DNA from: Bacteroides oleiciplenus YIT 12058
GTDB lineage: Bacteria; Bacteroidota; Bacteroidia; Bacteroidales; Bacteroidaceae
Assembly: GCF_000315485.1 (NCBI RefSeq)
Contig: NZ_JH992940.1
Span: 1,872,816 to 1,936,815, forward strand
Length of the DNA: 64,000 nt
Direction of reading: 5' to 3'
Below the pieces are notes generated by a model. That model saw nothing but the letters and a program-made list of their open reading frames with translations. It searched no databases and was not told the origin of the DNA. Position 1 is the first letter of the stretch, and each line of letters begins with the position of its first letter. This document shows positions 9,478-17,833 of this stretch, in pieces. The position numbers and the translations under genes were made by a program.

Positions 9478-9550
9478 GCGGAAGTAGCTCAGTTGATAGA
9501 GCATTAGCCTTCCAAGCTGAGGGTCGCGGGTTTGAGCCCCGTCTTCCGCT
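9478..9550 (+). tRNA. tRNA-Gly (TCC), integration target
   Basis: The acceptor stem GCGGAAG pairs with CTTCCGC, the anticodon loop is CTTCCAA (anticodon TCC), and the T arm is GGGTTTGAGCCCC. Bases from 9498 onward are repeated at 25256-25315, so a mobile element has integrated in its 3' part. The tRNA remains intact because the element supplied an identical 3' end. Confidence 0.96.
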
Positions 9551-9557
9551 CTTAAGA
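9498..9557 (+). repeat. attL, 60-bp direct repeat (tRNA-Gly 3' part)
   Basis: Identical to 25256-25315. It covers the anticodon arm, T arm and acceptor 3' strand of the tRNA-Gly plus 7 bases beyond it. The two copies diverge at 9558/25316. Confidence 0.93.
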
Positions 9558-9558
9558 G

Positions 9559-9601
9559 AATCCTGAAAGTCAAGCAATTGGCATTCAGGATTTCTTCTTT
9601 T
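9559..9601 (+). terminator. terminator after tRNA-Gly (element-borne)
   Basis: AATCCTGAA (9559-9567) pairs with TTCAGGATT (9584-9592), followed by a T-rich run. The element appears to supply this; the native tRNA terminator now lies beyond attR at 25315-25359. Confidence 0.75.
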
Positions 9602-9645
9602 AGTACTATCTGATTAAGGCGGATACAGGTGGTTTGAGCATCATC

Positions 9646-9669
9646 ATGTAAACCAAGATGTAAACCAAG
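9646..9669 (+). repeat. left arm-type repeats (2 x 12 bp)
   Basis: ATGTAAACCAAG occurs twice in tandem, immediately before the integrase start at 9679. The same unit occurs twice near the other end (25136-25159). Such repeats typically are arm sites bound by the N-terminal domain of tyrosine integrases; that role is inferred. Confidence 0.65.
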
Positions 9670-9678
9670 AAATGGTAC

Positions 9679-10896
9679 ATGAATGCTTCATTATCAGTAG
9701 TTTGCTACAAGTCTAAAAGACTATCTAATGGCGAAAGTCCATTAATGCTACAAGTTTCCAAAGGAGGTAAACGCCAATACCAAAGTTTAGGTGTGTCTGT
9801 AAATCCTAAATTCTGGGATTTCAGTAAGAATAAACCTAAGTCCAACTGTCCTAATAGGGAATATATCTTAAAACTTATCCTTAACAAGCAAGCGGAACTT
9901 CAACAGCGGATGCTTGAACTGAATGCAGAACAAAAGGAGTACACCACTACCACCCTACTTCATGACGAGCATAGGAAGTTTGAACTCAAAACAGTCAAAC
10001 AGTTCTACCAAGAATTGATTGAGCAGTACAAGGCTAATGAGAAATGTGGGAACAGGCTTATTTATAAAAGCTCCTACAACTCTATCAATGTCTTTACCAA
10101 TGGTAATTTAGAGATTCCATTTAGTGCAATAGATGTTGCATGGCTCAACAAGTACGAGAAGTGGCTACGCTCCAAAGGAAACAAAGAAACTACTATGAGT
10201 TTAATGTTTCGTACCCTGCGTAGTGCATACAACAAAGCTATTGAAAGCAAATGTGCACGTAAGTCTGACTACCCCTTCAATGATTACAGGATAAGTAAAT
10301 TTGATGTCAGTACTGAGAAGCGAGCCATCGCTAAAGCTGACGTACTGAAATTCTCAACAGATGTTCATTCCATTGGCAAGCAGCAATATGTTCAACTAAG
10401 CAAAGACATATTTATTTTCAGTTATCTGTGTGGTGGCATAAACTTCACTGACATAGCCAATCTAACTAAGGATAATATCATAGAGGGGAAGAGACTACAC
10501 TACATTCGTCAAAAGACAGGTAAACTCATCAAGTTGGGATTGTCAGAAGAAGCCTTAAAAATCATTAAGCGATATGCAGTAGAGAGTAAAGGCTATCTGT
10601 TCCCCATTCTCAATGCTCAGTTGCATAAGACACCATTGCAAAAGCAGAACAGAATACATAAGATGCTGGGAAAGGTCAATAAGAATCTAAAACTACTTGC
10701 CGCACAGCTTGGAGTTGAAGCCAATCTTACAACCTATGTTGCAAGACATTCATTCGCAAGCGTCTTAAAGAAGTCTGGTGTAAACATTGCATTGATTAGT
10801 GAAGCGTTAGGACATTCAGACCTAACGACTACTCAAATCTATCTTGATAGTTTTGATAATGAACAGATAGATAATGCCATGAAGAATTTACTCTAA
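9679..10896 (+). CDS. site-specific tyrosine recombinase (integrase)
   Basis: The 405-aa protein has an N-terminal arm-binding region, a SAM-like core-binding domain (about 100-200) and a C-terminal catalytic domain with RQKTGK, VARHSFAS and LGHSDLTTTQIYL (nucleophile Tyr in QIYL). The usual first catalytic Arg is replaced in LCGGINFTDIANL. IntDOT-type integrases of Bacteroidales also lack this Arg, so this is not evidence of inactivity. The position next to attL marks it as the integrase of this element. Confidence 0.95.
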   Translation: MNASLSVVCYKSKRLSNGESPLMLQVSKGGKRQYQSLGVSVNPKFWDFSKNKPKSNCPNREYILKLILNKQAELQQRMLELNAEQKEYTTTTLLHDEHRKFELKTVKQFYQELIEQYKANEKCGNRLIYKSSYNSINVFTNGNLEIPFSAIDVAWLNKYEKWLRSKGNKETTMSLMFRTLRSAYNKAIESKCARKSDYPFNDYRISKFDVSTEKRAIAKADVLKFSTDVHSIGKQQYVQLSKDIFIFSYLCGGINFTDIANLTKDNIIEGKRLHYIRQKTGKLIKLGLSEEALKIIKRYAVESKGYLFPILNAQLHKTPLQKQNRIHKMLGKVNKNLKLLAAQLGVEANLTTYVARHSFASVLKKSGVNIALISEALGHSDLTTTQIYLDSFDNEQIDNAMKNLL

Positions 10897-10899
10897 GCC

Positions 10900-10945
10900 A
10901 ATAATTCCTCACTTGTAGCAATACAGGTGAGGATTATTTTTTAAT
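10900..10945 (+). terminator. intrinsic terminator after the integrase
   Basis: AATAATTCCTCAC (10900-10912) pairs, with one bulge, with GTGAGGATTATT (10927-10938), followed by T6. A TAATTTTG promoter-like box (10942-10949) overlaps its tail and could serve the next gene. Confidence 0.75.
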
Positions 10946-10965
10946 TTTGTCCTAAACTAATAATT

Positions 10966-11808
10966 ATGGAGAAGCTAAAGGAAGATTATATAAGCATTGA
11001 TACTCGTTTGGAATACATGGAAGCCATAGCCGTTGAATATGTTCCAGATGTAGATATAGACCTTGAAACAGGAGAGCAATATATCTGTGGCACTACCGCC
11101 TTACCCATATTTATAAGAAGATGCTATCAGAATAAACTATATGGTAACTTCACATACGAAGATTATATAGCCAATGAGGACATACAGAATACACTAAAAG
11201 GTTTAGGAATTGATATAGATAAGTTCTGGTTTCTACTTCTGTTCATCTTTGACTATACTTGTGGAACGTGCTTGGATGGAATGAAAGCTACAGGCATTGG
11301 AATAGAACAACTCACCAAATTTGCCCAAGCCATAGCTGACAACCATAAGGAGATTAACCAATTTGGAGTAAGTTTTAAGAAACCTATCACTATCTCTGTA
11401 AAGGTAGAGGGCAAGCATCAGATTGTAATTGACAATGCCAATGCAATAGGCTACTTGGCTACTACCATCATCAATAACCTAAAGGAGATAGAGGAACACC
11501 CTTGGATGCAGAGCCAACAAGTCAGCATAAGTACCCATGCAGAAGAAAAGGAATCCATTCAGATATACCTATTTTATAAAATGTTTAACGACTTCTTCAA
11601 TCTATCTCCATATAATAAGCAGTTTAATGTCAGACAAAAGAAAGGAAGCACCATATCACTTAGTAAGACATTGCTCATATCAAGGCTTATCTACTTCACC
11701 AAGCTATCTAAACATAGTAAATTCTCAGATGATGAAGATGTTTTAAAAGGCTACATCAAGCAATATAAAGACAAGAGAATTGATACTGCGAACAGCATAT
11801 ATTTCTAA
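10966..11808 (+). CDS. hypothetical protein
   Basis: A 280-aa soluble protein that I do not recognise. The N-terminal half is acidic (MEKLKEDYISIDTRLEYMEA) and a hydrophobic segment FWFLLLFIFDYTCGTCLDG lies near residue 85. It has no signal peptide and no clear catalytic motif. It lies between the integrase and the tandem promoter module; function is unknown. Confidence 0.7.
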   Translation: MEKLKEDYISIDTRLEYMEAIAVEYVPDVDIDLETGEQYICGTTALPIFIRRCYQNKLYGNFTYEDYIANEDIQNTLKGLGIDIDKFWFLLLFIFDYTCGTCLDGMKATGIGIEQLTKFAQAIADNHKEINQFGVSFKKPITISVKVEGKHQIVIDNANAIGYLATTIINNLKEIEEHPWMQSQQVSISTHAEEKESIQIYLFYKMFNDFFNLSPYNKQFNVRQKKGSTISLSKTLLISRLIYFTKLSKHSKFSDDEDVLKGYIKQYKDKRIDTANSIYF

Positions 11809-11841
11809 TAAACATCTGATAATTAATACAGTCCTGCTTCA

Positions 11842-12013
11842 TACCATTAAGAGGGTACATGAAAGCAGGACTTTTTTTCTCTCTTTTAATCCTGCCATTA
11901 TATCCCATCTTTGCAGCGTCAAAAACGATAGCGGACGAGCTACCAATTAAGAGGGAAAGTAAAAACACTCATTAATTTCTCTCTTTTAATCAGCCCAGAA
12001 GCAAGTAGTTTTG
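11842..12013 (+). promoter_or_regulatory. tandem promoter/operator module, two copies 100 bp apart
   Basis: Copy 1 (11842-11913) and copy 2 (11941-12013) share TTAAGAGGG, then TTTCTCTCTTTTAATC about 30 bases later, then a -7-like box: CATCTTTG at 11906-11913 and TAGTTTTG at 12006-12013. The TTAAGAG and CTCTTTTAA parts are complementary, and the second arm overlaps the -33 position (TTTT, 18-base spacer) in both copies. This looks like two promoters controlled by the same DNA-binding protein, driving the gene at 12093. Confidence 0.6.
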
Positions 12014-12092
12014 CAACGTAATCAGATAACCAAGTGTACATAGGTTTGAGGGTTACACTAAATGAATAACAACAACTTAAAAGATTAAAACT

Positions 12093-13301
12093 ATGAACGA
12101 ATTAGTAAATGTAAAAGCTGAGAAAATTAATAATGAAATTGAATCTTTAAATCAGAATGAAATCATGGAAGAAGTAAAAATGACAACCGCAGAGACTAAG
12201 TTACAAGCAGTAGAAGAAGCCCGTCAGAATTTGATGAAAGCCAAGAGCGTGCTTGAAGCCAATAAGGATGCAGAAGCCAATATTAAGAAATCTGCACTGG
12301 TCAATGTAGGCAAGGCTGAAACGGCATATCTTGAAGCACTTAAAAAGGTAGAACTACCAACTGCTAAAGTAGAATTGTGGAATGAAAGCAAGAACACAAA
12401 CAAGCAGGTAGTCTTTACTAAAGAGGAAAAGGAAATCATCATCGCTACATCTGTTTATAGCATGGCAGTAAGTAAGGTAAACCTTGAATGTGGTAAGGAT
12501 TTGATAACCAATGAACATTTTGATAAAGTTCCTCTCTACATTACAGAAGCCGCCCTGTTTTACAATGCAGACATTGAGCTGAAAGACCTTAACGGAAACA
12601 TTGTACCTAAAGGCACTCCCAATGTTTACGTACCTGTTGATACAGCAAACGGATATTGGCAATGGGCAAGCTACCATGAACACAACCTTAATGCCATAGT
12701 CAAGGACGACACCAAACTGACCATAGAGAATGTAAGAATTAAAAAGTTTGATTCTTTACAGGAGTTTGGCAAGTACAGAGGAGTGAACAATGTGTTGAGC
12801 AGAGGTTTCAATGGATTGGAGAAGGCTGGTAATGCAGCATTAGCCACTCAACAGGAGTTCTTTAACAGAGTGTTCCAAAAGGCATTGGAATTGAAAGCAA
12901 ACATCAGCGTAATCACCAAATACTATAATTTTGGTAAGACACTAAGTTTGAAAGTCTGGAATAGTGCCATGCAGGGAGTTTGTGAAGCCAAACTTGAAGA
13001 ATATGACTTGACAATAGGAGATACAATTATCAAGACTTTAAATGACATGAAGATTTCTAAGGACACTATCAGACATCGCTACATGATTGATGCAATTACC
13101 CAACTTGCCAATTACGCACCGAACGGAGAAGACAAGAAGATTGGGTTGGATGAAACTTTAAGTACCATAAAGACATTGAATGAGAGTAGCATCAAAATTA
13201 TAAATGCAGTAAAGTCAGACCATGTGAATACCATTTATTCTGAGATGCTTACCCAATATCTAAAGAATCATGGAGTGATTAAAGAAGAACAGGTTGCATA
13301 A
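12093..13301 (+). CDS. hypothetical protein with N-terminal coiled coil
   Basis: The 402-aa protein has a charged, Ala/Glu/Lys-rich helical N-terminus (about 1-110) and a more ordinary globular remainder with YWQWASYHEHNLNAI near residue 190. It has no signal peptide, membrane segment or recognised catalytic motif. It follows the tandem promoter module with an 80-base leader, so it may be strongly or conditionally expressed. Function unknown. Confidence 0.75.
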   Translation: MNELVNVKAEKINNEIESLNQNEIMEEVKMTTAETKLQAVEEARQNLMKAKSVLEANKDAEANIKKSALVNVGKAETAYLEALKKVELPTAKVELWNESKNTNKQVVFTKEEKEIIIATSVYSMAVSKVNLECGKDLITNEHFDKVPLYITEAALFYNADIELKDLNGNIVPKGTPNVYVPVDTANGYWQWASYHEHNLNAIVKDDTKLTIENVRIKKFDSLQEFGKYRGVNNVLSRGFNGLEKAGNAALATQQEFFNRVFQKALELKANISVITKYYNFGKTLSLKVWNSAMQGVCEAKLEEYDLTIGDTIIKTLNDMKISKDTIRHRYMIDAITQLANYAPNGEDKKIGLDETLSTIKTLNESSIKIINAVKSDHVNTIYSEMLTQYLKNHGVIKEEQVA

Positions 13302-13314
13302 GCCACTAACAGCA

Positions 13315-13337
13315 AAGCCCATGTGACAGGTGGGCTT
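13315..13337 (+). terminator. intergenic hairpin
   Basis: AAGCCCA (13315-13321) pairs with TGGGCTT (13331-13337) in the short gap before the next gene. It is one of several gene-separating hairpins in this element. Confidence 0.5.
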
Positions 13338-13365
13338 AATTCTTAACCAATTAAATAATAAAACA

Positions 13366-13683
13366 ATGAATCCATATATCATACAATCCAGCTTATATCT
13401 AAGCACTATCTACGAAGCAATAATTGCTAAGCAAGAAATACTAAGAGCTAAAATGCAACAATACAATGATGTCAAGCTCTATCTGTTCAGTTTCATTCTC
13501 CCAGAATATAGTTCTAATGAATATATTGCAAATAGCCTCAAACTTTATAATGAGAATGAACTGTTCCCCATTATTATAACTTCCATTACATATAAGGAAG
13601 TTGATAATCCAAGAATAGCTTTCAAGAATGAGAATGGAATTATACACTTAGTCCTATGTTTTGAACATGACAAGGAGGATTGA
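13366..13683 (+). CDS. hypothetical protein
   Basis: A 105-aa protein beginning MNPYIIQSSLYLS. I chose the ATG at 13366 over the GTG at 13330 because the GTG lies within a hairpin and the ATG follows the AT-rich leader typical of this element. No family is recognised. Confidence 0.6.
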   Translation: MNPYIIQSSLYLSTIYEAIIAKQEILRAKMQQYNDVKLYLFSFILPEYSSNEYIANSLKLYNENELFPIIITSITYKEVDNPRIAFKNENGIIHLVLCFEHDKED

Positions 13684-13689
13684 CAAGAA

Positions 13690-13716
13690 GCAGGGAAATG
13701 TGAGAGGTTTCCCTGC
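13690..13716 (+). terminator. intergenic hairpin, 9-bp perfect stem
   Basis: GCAGGGAAA (13690-13698) and TTTCCCTGC (13708-13716) with a 9-base loop, directly after the stop at 13683. Confidence 0.6.
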
Positions 13717-13847
13717 CTACTTAATACTTCTGAATTGTGGTCTTACCATTAGTTCCCCACTCATGAAATTACTATCTTTACAGTACCACAGACAGATAAT
13801 CCCACCACACAGATTGACGGACTTACAAACTATTCAGAATATCTAAA

Positions 13848-14021
13848 ATGGAAGAATTTACTTATGAACAGATAAGGACTAAGGCTCTTAAACAAGGAAT
13901 AAAAGATAACAAGGTTCACATTGGATTGTGGGCTAACCTTAACAACTATCTAAAGACAAGGAGAAAGAAGAATGGAAAGGTTTCTACTTATTATATCTCA
14001 TTGCAGAAGTTGGCTTATTAA
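13848..14021 (+). CDS. small basic protein
   Basis: An open frame of 57 codons starting MEEFTYEQIRTKALKQG and containing the basic stretch KTRRKKNGK. It lies directly upstream of the iteron region. The lysine/arginine richness fits a DNA-binding role, but no family is recognised. Confidence 0.45.
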   Translation: MEEFTYEQIRTKALKQGIKDNKVHIGLWANLNNYLKTRRKKNGKVSTYYISLQKLAY

Positions 14022-14053
14022 CTCAGTAATATTTAAGCTGACACATATCTAAA

Positions 14054-14182
14054 GTTTGAAATATTGAGATTTCAAACAGGTAGGGCGGCTCTTTCAAATA
14101 GGTAGGGTGGAACTTTCATACAGGTAGGCTACTTATAAATACCTATATATAAACACCTATTGCAGATAAATACTCTACCTAC
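14054..14182 (+). repeat. iteron cluster, candidate replication origin
   Basis: Three direct repeats TTTCAAACAGGTAGG-like start at 14070, 14092 and 14114, exactly 22 bases apart (two helical turns). The first overlaps a perfect inverted repeat (GTTTGAAAT at 14054-14062, ATTTCAAAC at 14069-14077). An AT-rich stretch follows, with inverted partial copies (ACCTATT at 14155-14161 and CTACCTACC at 14174-14182). This layout is classic for plasmid replication origins or Rep-autoregulation sites. Confidence 0.6.
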
Positions 14183-14282
14183 CATTCGTCTTGCTCCGCA
14201 AGCCGCATGGATTGGAACTTATAAAGATGAGACAAGTTTATAAATCCAATTTAATTATATGATAATCCATTTATCTACAGGA

Positions 14283-14435
14283 ATGAAATTCATAACGCAA
14301 AAGGAAGCCAAGTCTTATTTTGGCAACCACAGATACAGGAGATTGGTAAAAGAGAACAAGATTTATTTTACTGACTATAATAAACCAGTTGCTAATGACA
14401 GGAAAAGAAGATTTATCATACAGGAAAATAACTGA
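14283..14435 (+). CDS. small DNA-binding (excisionase-like) protein
   Basis: A 50-codon frame starting MKFITQKEAKSYFGNHRYRR. The helix-turn pattern and basic C-terminus (DRKRRF) resemble small winged-helix excisionase-type proteins. It overlaps the next gene by 41 bases in another frame, which suggests coupled expression, and sits between the iterons and the winged-helix gene. Confidence 0.45.
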   Translation: MKFITQKEAKSYFGNHRYRRLVKENKIYFTDYNKPVANDRKRRFIIQENN

Positions 14436-15039
14436 GAACATTGCTGGAAAACTTGACTTGTTGGAAGCATACTTATTCTATTGTTTGGCTCTATGCTCTG
14501 ACTGCTACACAATGGTTTCAAATGTCAAGCAAGAGGCATTGACAGAGTTCTATGGAATAAAGAAAGAAGAACAGATAAGGCAATGGTTACACAAGTTTGA
14601 GAACTTGAATTTGATTCAGATAGACAAACACCCAATTAAAGGTAAATATGGAAGTTTTGACAGATGCAAATATACATTGAATACTGAGCACTATGTCCTT
14701 ATAAGCAAGAAGTTGTACAGTGAACCCATATCCCGCCAATTAAAAGGATTTCTTGTCTTACTAAAGTGCAAGTGTTTGAACGCTACAAATACCTGTCAAT
14801 ATACCCAAAGTGAATTAGCCAAAGAACTGAACATAAGCCCAAGTTCCATTTCAAGATATTTAAAACAGGCAGAAGATTGCGGATATATAAAAAGGAATGA
14901 TAAAGGAATACACCTTAAAGACAGAAAGATATTCATCATTACCTCTGAATCAACATTTGCATTTGTAAAGAATGTCTATTCCAATATTCTCACTGATGAA
15001 GATATTGCAGAGAGAAAAATTCACAATTATAACGAATAA
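14395..15039 (+). CDS. winged-helix replication-initiator-like protein
   Basis: The 214-aa protein contains an HTH typical of MarR/Crp-like or plasmid initiator winged helices (YTQSELAKELNISPSSISRY followed by LKQAEDCGYIKRN, about residues 140-175). An N-terminal part could form a second winged helix. The ATG at 14395 is preferred to the TTG at 14389. Its position immediately downstream of iterons suggests it binds them as a Rep protein; this is inferred from context. Confidence 0.6.
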   Translation: MTGKEDLSYRKITENIAGKLDLLEAYLFYCLALCSDCYTMVSNVKQEALTEFYGIKKEEQIRQWLHKFENLNLIQIDKHPIKGKYGSFDRCKYTLNTEHYVLISKKLYSEPISRQLKGFLVLLKCKCLNATNTCQYTQSELAKELNISPSSISRYLKQAEDCGYIKRNDKGIHLKDRKIFIITSESTFAFVKNVYSNILTDEDIAERKIHNYNE

Positions 15040-15187
15040 TGTTCCAATAACAGGTAGTTGGGATTGTTTATACTGTTTATTAGATGGTACGAATAATCCC
15101 CAACCAACCTTAAACTTGACAAACACCTAATGCCCAAATTCTTTAATAACAAGAAGCATATTAAGAGAATAGATGTTAGAGAATCAA

Positions 15188-15218
15188 TTTGTTTTTTCTT
15201 TATTTAGCCCTACATTTG
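15188..15218 (+). promoter_or_regulatory. promoter of the 764-aa protein gene
   Basis: TTTG (15188-15191), a 19-base spacer and TACATTTG (15211-15218) is a perfect Bacteroides vegetative promoter. The start codon is 22 bases downstream. Confidence 0.75.
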
Positions 15219-15240
15219 TAGATACATAAAAAGAATATTC

Positions 15241-17535
15241 ATGGAACAACTCTGCTACATACACTTTGAGCTTCTTAATCATAAAACCCAAGAAGGTTAT
15301 TGGGCTACAGATAAGGGATTACAGGTTAAACACTTGCCAGAAGTTATATCAAAATCTAAAGGGAAAACAGCCACAGGATTTTATAATATACAAACTCAAC
15401 GGTTCAGATTATTTAGCTACAGTGAACAAGATTGGAATAGTTTGTTCCAAGAATATATATTCCACGATAAGGTTACAGACAAGTTTTACTATCTATACCT
15501 TTTAAGAATACTGAATGCAATAAATACATCCAAATTTCAATCAGAAGCATTTAAGAGAGCCATTCACAAACAGCTAACAGACTACCCTACTATACAGGAA
15601 TGGTTCATAAAAGACCTATATAAATACGTCTCATTCGCATCTCTAAATAAACAAGAGCTTATCCTTCCTATATTGAATGAGTTTGGCTATGACTTTAAAG
15701 TAATAGAGCCACGATTACTCACTGATGCAATGGAAATCATTGGTGAATCTTTTACTTGTAGGGAATTAGGAATCTTCAACCAATTCAGACTTATATATAG
15801 CAAAATTCAGCAATGGAAGAAAGAGAATGATTATCGTCTGATAAATATAACTTCACAAGCACATAATGAAATCATCCAACTAATACTATGGCTCAATGAT
15901 TTGCATTCGATGGTAAACATGAGCATTATTGAGAAATACTTCTACTATTTAGGAATAAATGTCAGAACGCTTATAATAAGAAAGCTATTTGAAGAACATA
16001 GAAATAATAACCACTCAATAAACATTGGTTGGTTGGAAACCCTATTAAACTCCAAACGCAAATTATTAGCAGACTATCAAATTACATTATTTGGTTTAAG
16101 ACCAGAATTAAATCTATCATTAGAAATACTATTAGATGCCATAAAAAGCTATGCAGATAAAAAGACATTTCTAACCCTTAATGGAGTTATTGACATAGCT
16201 ATACAGCAATCTGGCAGTCAAAAGATAAAAATAAATTTAGATTCTAAGCGAGTGTTTGACACCTGCAATGGAGGGTTGCGAGTTAATCCAAAGTTTAACG
16301 GTTTTCTTCTCGTTGAATACCAAATAGCAACAAATAGCACATTAGCTTTAGATAATTTCAGAGAACGCATAGATATTGCAATCAATAGAATGAAAAGTCT
16401 AAAGGACTTATCCTATGATGATATTGATTATGCAGGATATTTAATTAACGAACTAAATGATAGCAAAGAAGACTTACCCAAGCTGCTACTTTTCTTAAAA
16501 GATAAATACCCTGCCAATTCTTGGAGCATAAAAGATGCAGATGAAATAAGCAAATGCCTCATACCAGAACTTCTAACTATAAACAAGGCAAGATTTACCT
16601 TAAACTCCTCTATTGAAACTTTCTCCAATAAAGAGGAAATAAAAGAAAATATCATTAATACCCTAAACGAATGGACTGATTCTGACAGTAAAGAAGAATG
16701 GATAATTTCTATTCAAAACAAAGAACTTATCAATAGAATCTTAAAGGGTTTTTATGTCCACAACACAGGTGAGAGCAGCCAACCATTCTTTACTGATTGG
16801 AAGGATATTTACAACAATCTCAAAAACAATTTACTCAGACCTACTGATATTTGCTATGGTAATCTGTCTGAGAAGAAGCACCACATCACTAACAAAAATT
16901 TTGTCTGGTGTAAACACCAACCATGTTTTAGAACCGCTATTGAACATAAGCAATCATGGAAGGATTACAAACTAACAGATATGCTAAATATTTTAGGACA
17001 TAATATCATAGAAGATAAAGGGTGTGGCTTTATAGCAAATGGAGAATATAATAAATTCGTTGATATAATGCTTAAAGCTCAAAAGATTGTAGATAGGCTC
17101 CAATGCAAAGAATGTGGTCATATTCTATTCCCTGCCAAACGTAGTAAAGGAAACGATTCTAACGAATACACATATTATCATTGTGAAAATGTACAATGTA
17201 AGGAATACCATCAAGAAATCTACATTAATCATTGCTTTAATTGCAAAGATGGAATTATTGATTCCAGAGAAAGTAAAAGATGTCCCAATGGATTGTGCAT
17301 TTGCCCAGAATGTTTAACCTGCTGCTCTAATGATTTTTTTGACAGAATGGCTAATAAATACCTATCCTCTAACAGACTTGTTCCTCAATGGATTAATAAT
17401 AGATTAGGAAAAGGACATAAAGACCTACACACATTATTTTGTCCCAAATGTGGAACAGAGTTTGACGATACGCATACAGAGTGCCCTTCATGCCATTATA
17501 AGTGGAAAATTGCTAACTACAAAAGAAGAATATAA
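15241..17535 (+). CDS. large cysteine-rich zinc-binding protein, unknown function
   Basis: The 764-aa protein has a long helical N-terminal part without recognised motifs and a C-terminal ~150 residues with repeated CxxC/CxxH groups: CKECGH, CENVQCKEYH, CFNCKDG, CICPECLTCC, then a zinc ribbon CPKCGTEF...CPSCHYKW. Multiple zinc knuckles suggest nucleic-acid binding. It has its own strong promoter and is the largest gene of the element, so a replication role (primase-like or regulator) is possible but unproven. Confidence 0.7.
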   Translation: MEQLCYIHFELLNHKTQEGYWATDKGLQVKHLPEVISKSKGKTATGFYNIQTQRFRLFSYSEQDWNSLFQEYIFHDKVTDKFYYLYLLRILNAINTSKFQSEAFKRAIHKQLTDYPTIQEWFIKDLYKYVSFASLNKQELILPILNEFGYDFKVIEPRLLTDAMEIIGESFTCRELGIFNQFRLIYSKIQQWKKENDYRLINITSQAHNEIIQLILWLNDLHSMVNMSIIEKYFYYLGINVRTLIIRKLFEEHRNNNHSINIGWLETLLNSKRKLLADYQITLFGLRPELNLSLEILLDAIKSYADKKTFLTLNGVIDIAIQQSGSQKIKINLDSKRVFDTCNGGLRVNPKFNGFLLVEYQIATNSTLALDNFRERIDIAINRMKSLKDLSYDDIDYAGYLINELNDSKEDLPKLLLFLKDKYPANSWSIKDADEISKCLIPELLTINKARFTLNSSIETFSNKEEIKENIINTLNEWTDSDSKEEWIISIQNKELINRILKGFYVHNTGESSQPFFTDWKDIYNNLKNNLLRPTDICYGNLSEKKHHITNKNFVWCKHQPCFRTAIEHKQSWKDYKLTDMLNILGHNIIEDKGCGFIANGEYNKFVDIMLKAQKIVDRLQCKECGHILFPAKRSKGNDSNEYTYYHCENVQCKEYHQEIYINHCFNCKDGIIDSRESKRCPNGLCICPECLTCCSNDFFDRMANKYLSSNRLVPQWINNRLGKGHKDLHTLFCPKCGTEFDDTHTECPSCHYKWKIANYKRRI

Positions 17536-17588
17536 TATAAGCGGACAACCATACTACTATTTTATCCCCCCTCATGGCTCTTAAATAA

Positions 17589-17643
17589 AAAGAATGCTTT
17601 AGAAATACAGTCTGATAGCTGACAGGAATAAGCATTCTTTTTA
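17589..17643 (+). terminator. intrinsic terminator
   Basis: AAAGAATGCTT (17589-17599) is perfectly complementary to AAGCATTCTTT (17630-17640), followed by T residues. It closes the 764-aa gene. The rest of the gap to 17834 shows nothing further. Confidence 0.75.
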
Positions 17644-17833
17644 ATCCAAGAACAGGCACGATGTACTATTGCCACAGCCTACCAATAATTTACTAATGCT
17701 CCTCATTTCCTTTGAAAGAATCTTTAGGGAAAGACATAGGACAGCCTAAGATACAGGTGAAGAAATTCATTTGTGTTTTAGGTCTGTTCCTATTAAATCC
17801 ATTCAATCAATAACCATTTAATTCAATTTCATT

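Noticed and set aside
9365..9577. Two minus-strand frames of 67-70 codons
   Set aside because: They lie across the tRNA-Tyr and tRNA-Gly genes and only mirror tRNA sequence.
10420..10480. Integrase inactivated by loss of the first catalytic Arg
   Set aside because: IntDOT-type Bacteroidales integrases are known to lack the canonical Arg I yet are active.
13661..13846. 61-codon frame after the 105-aa gene
   Set aside because: It begins inside the preceding gene and spans its terminator hairpin.
14070..14128. Possible CRISPR array
   Set aside because: Three repeats with 22-base period and only 7-base spacers; this is an iteron pattern. No cas gene is present.
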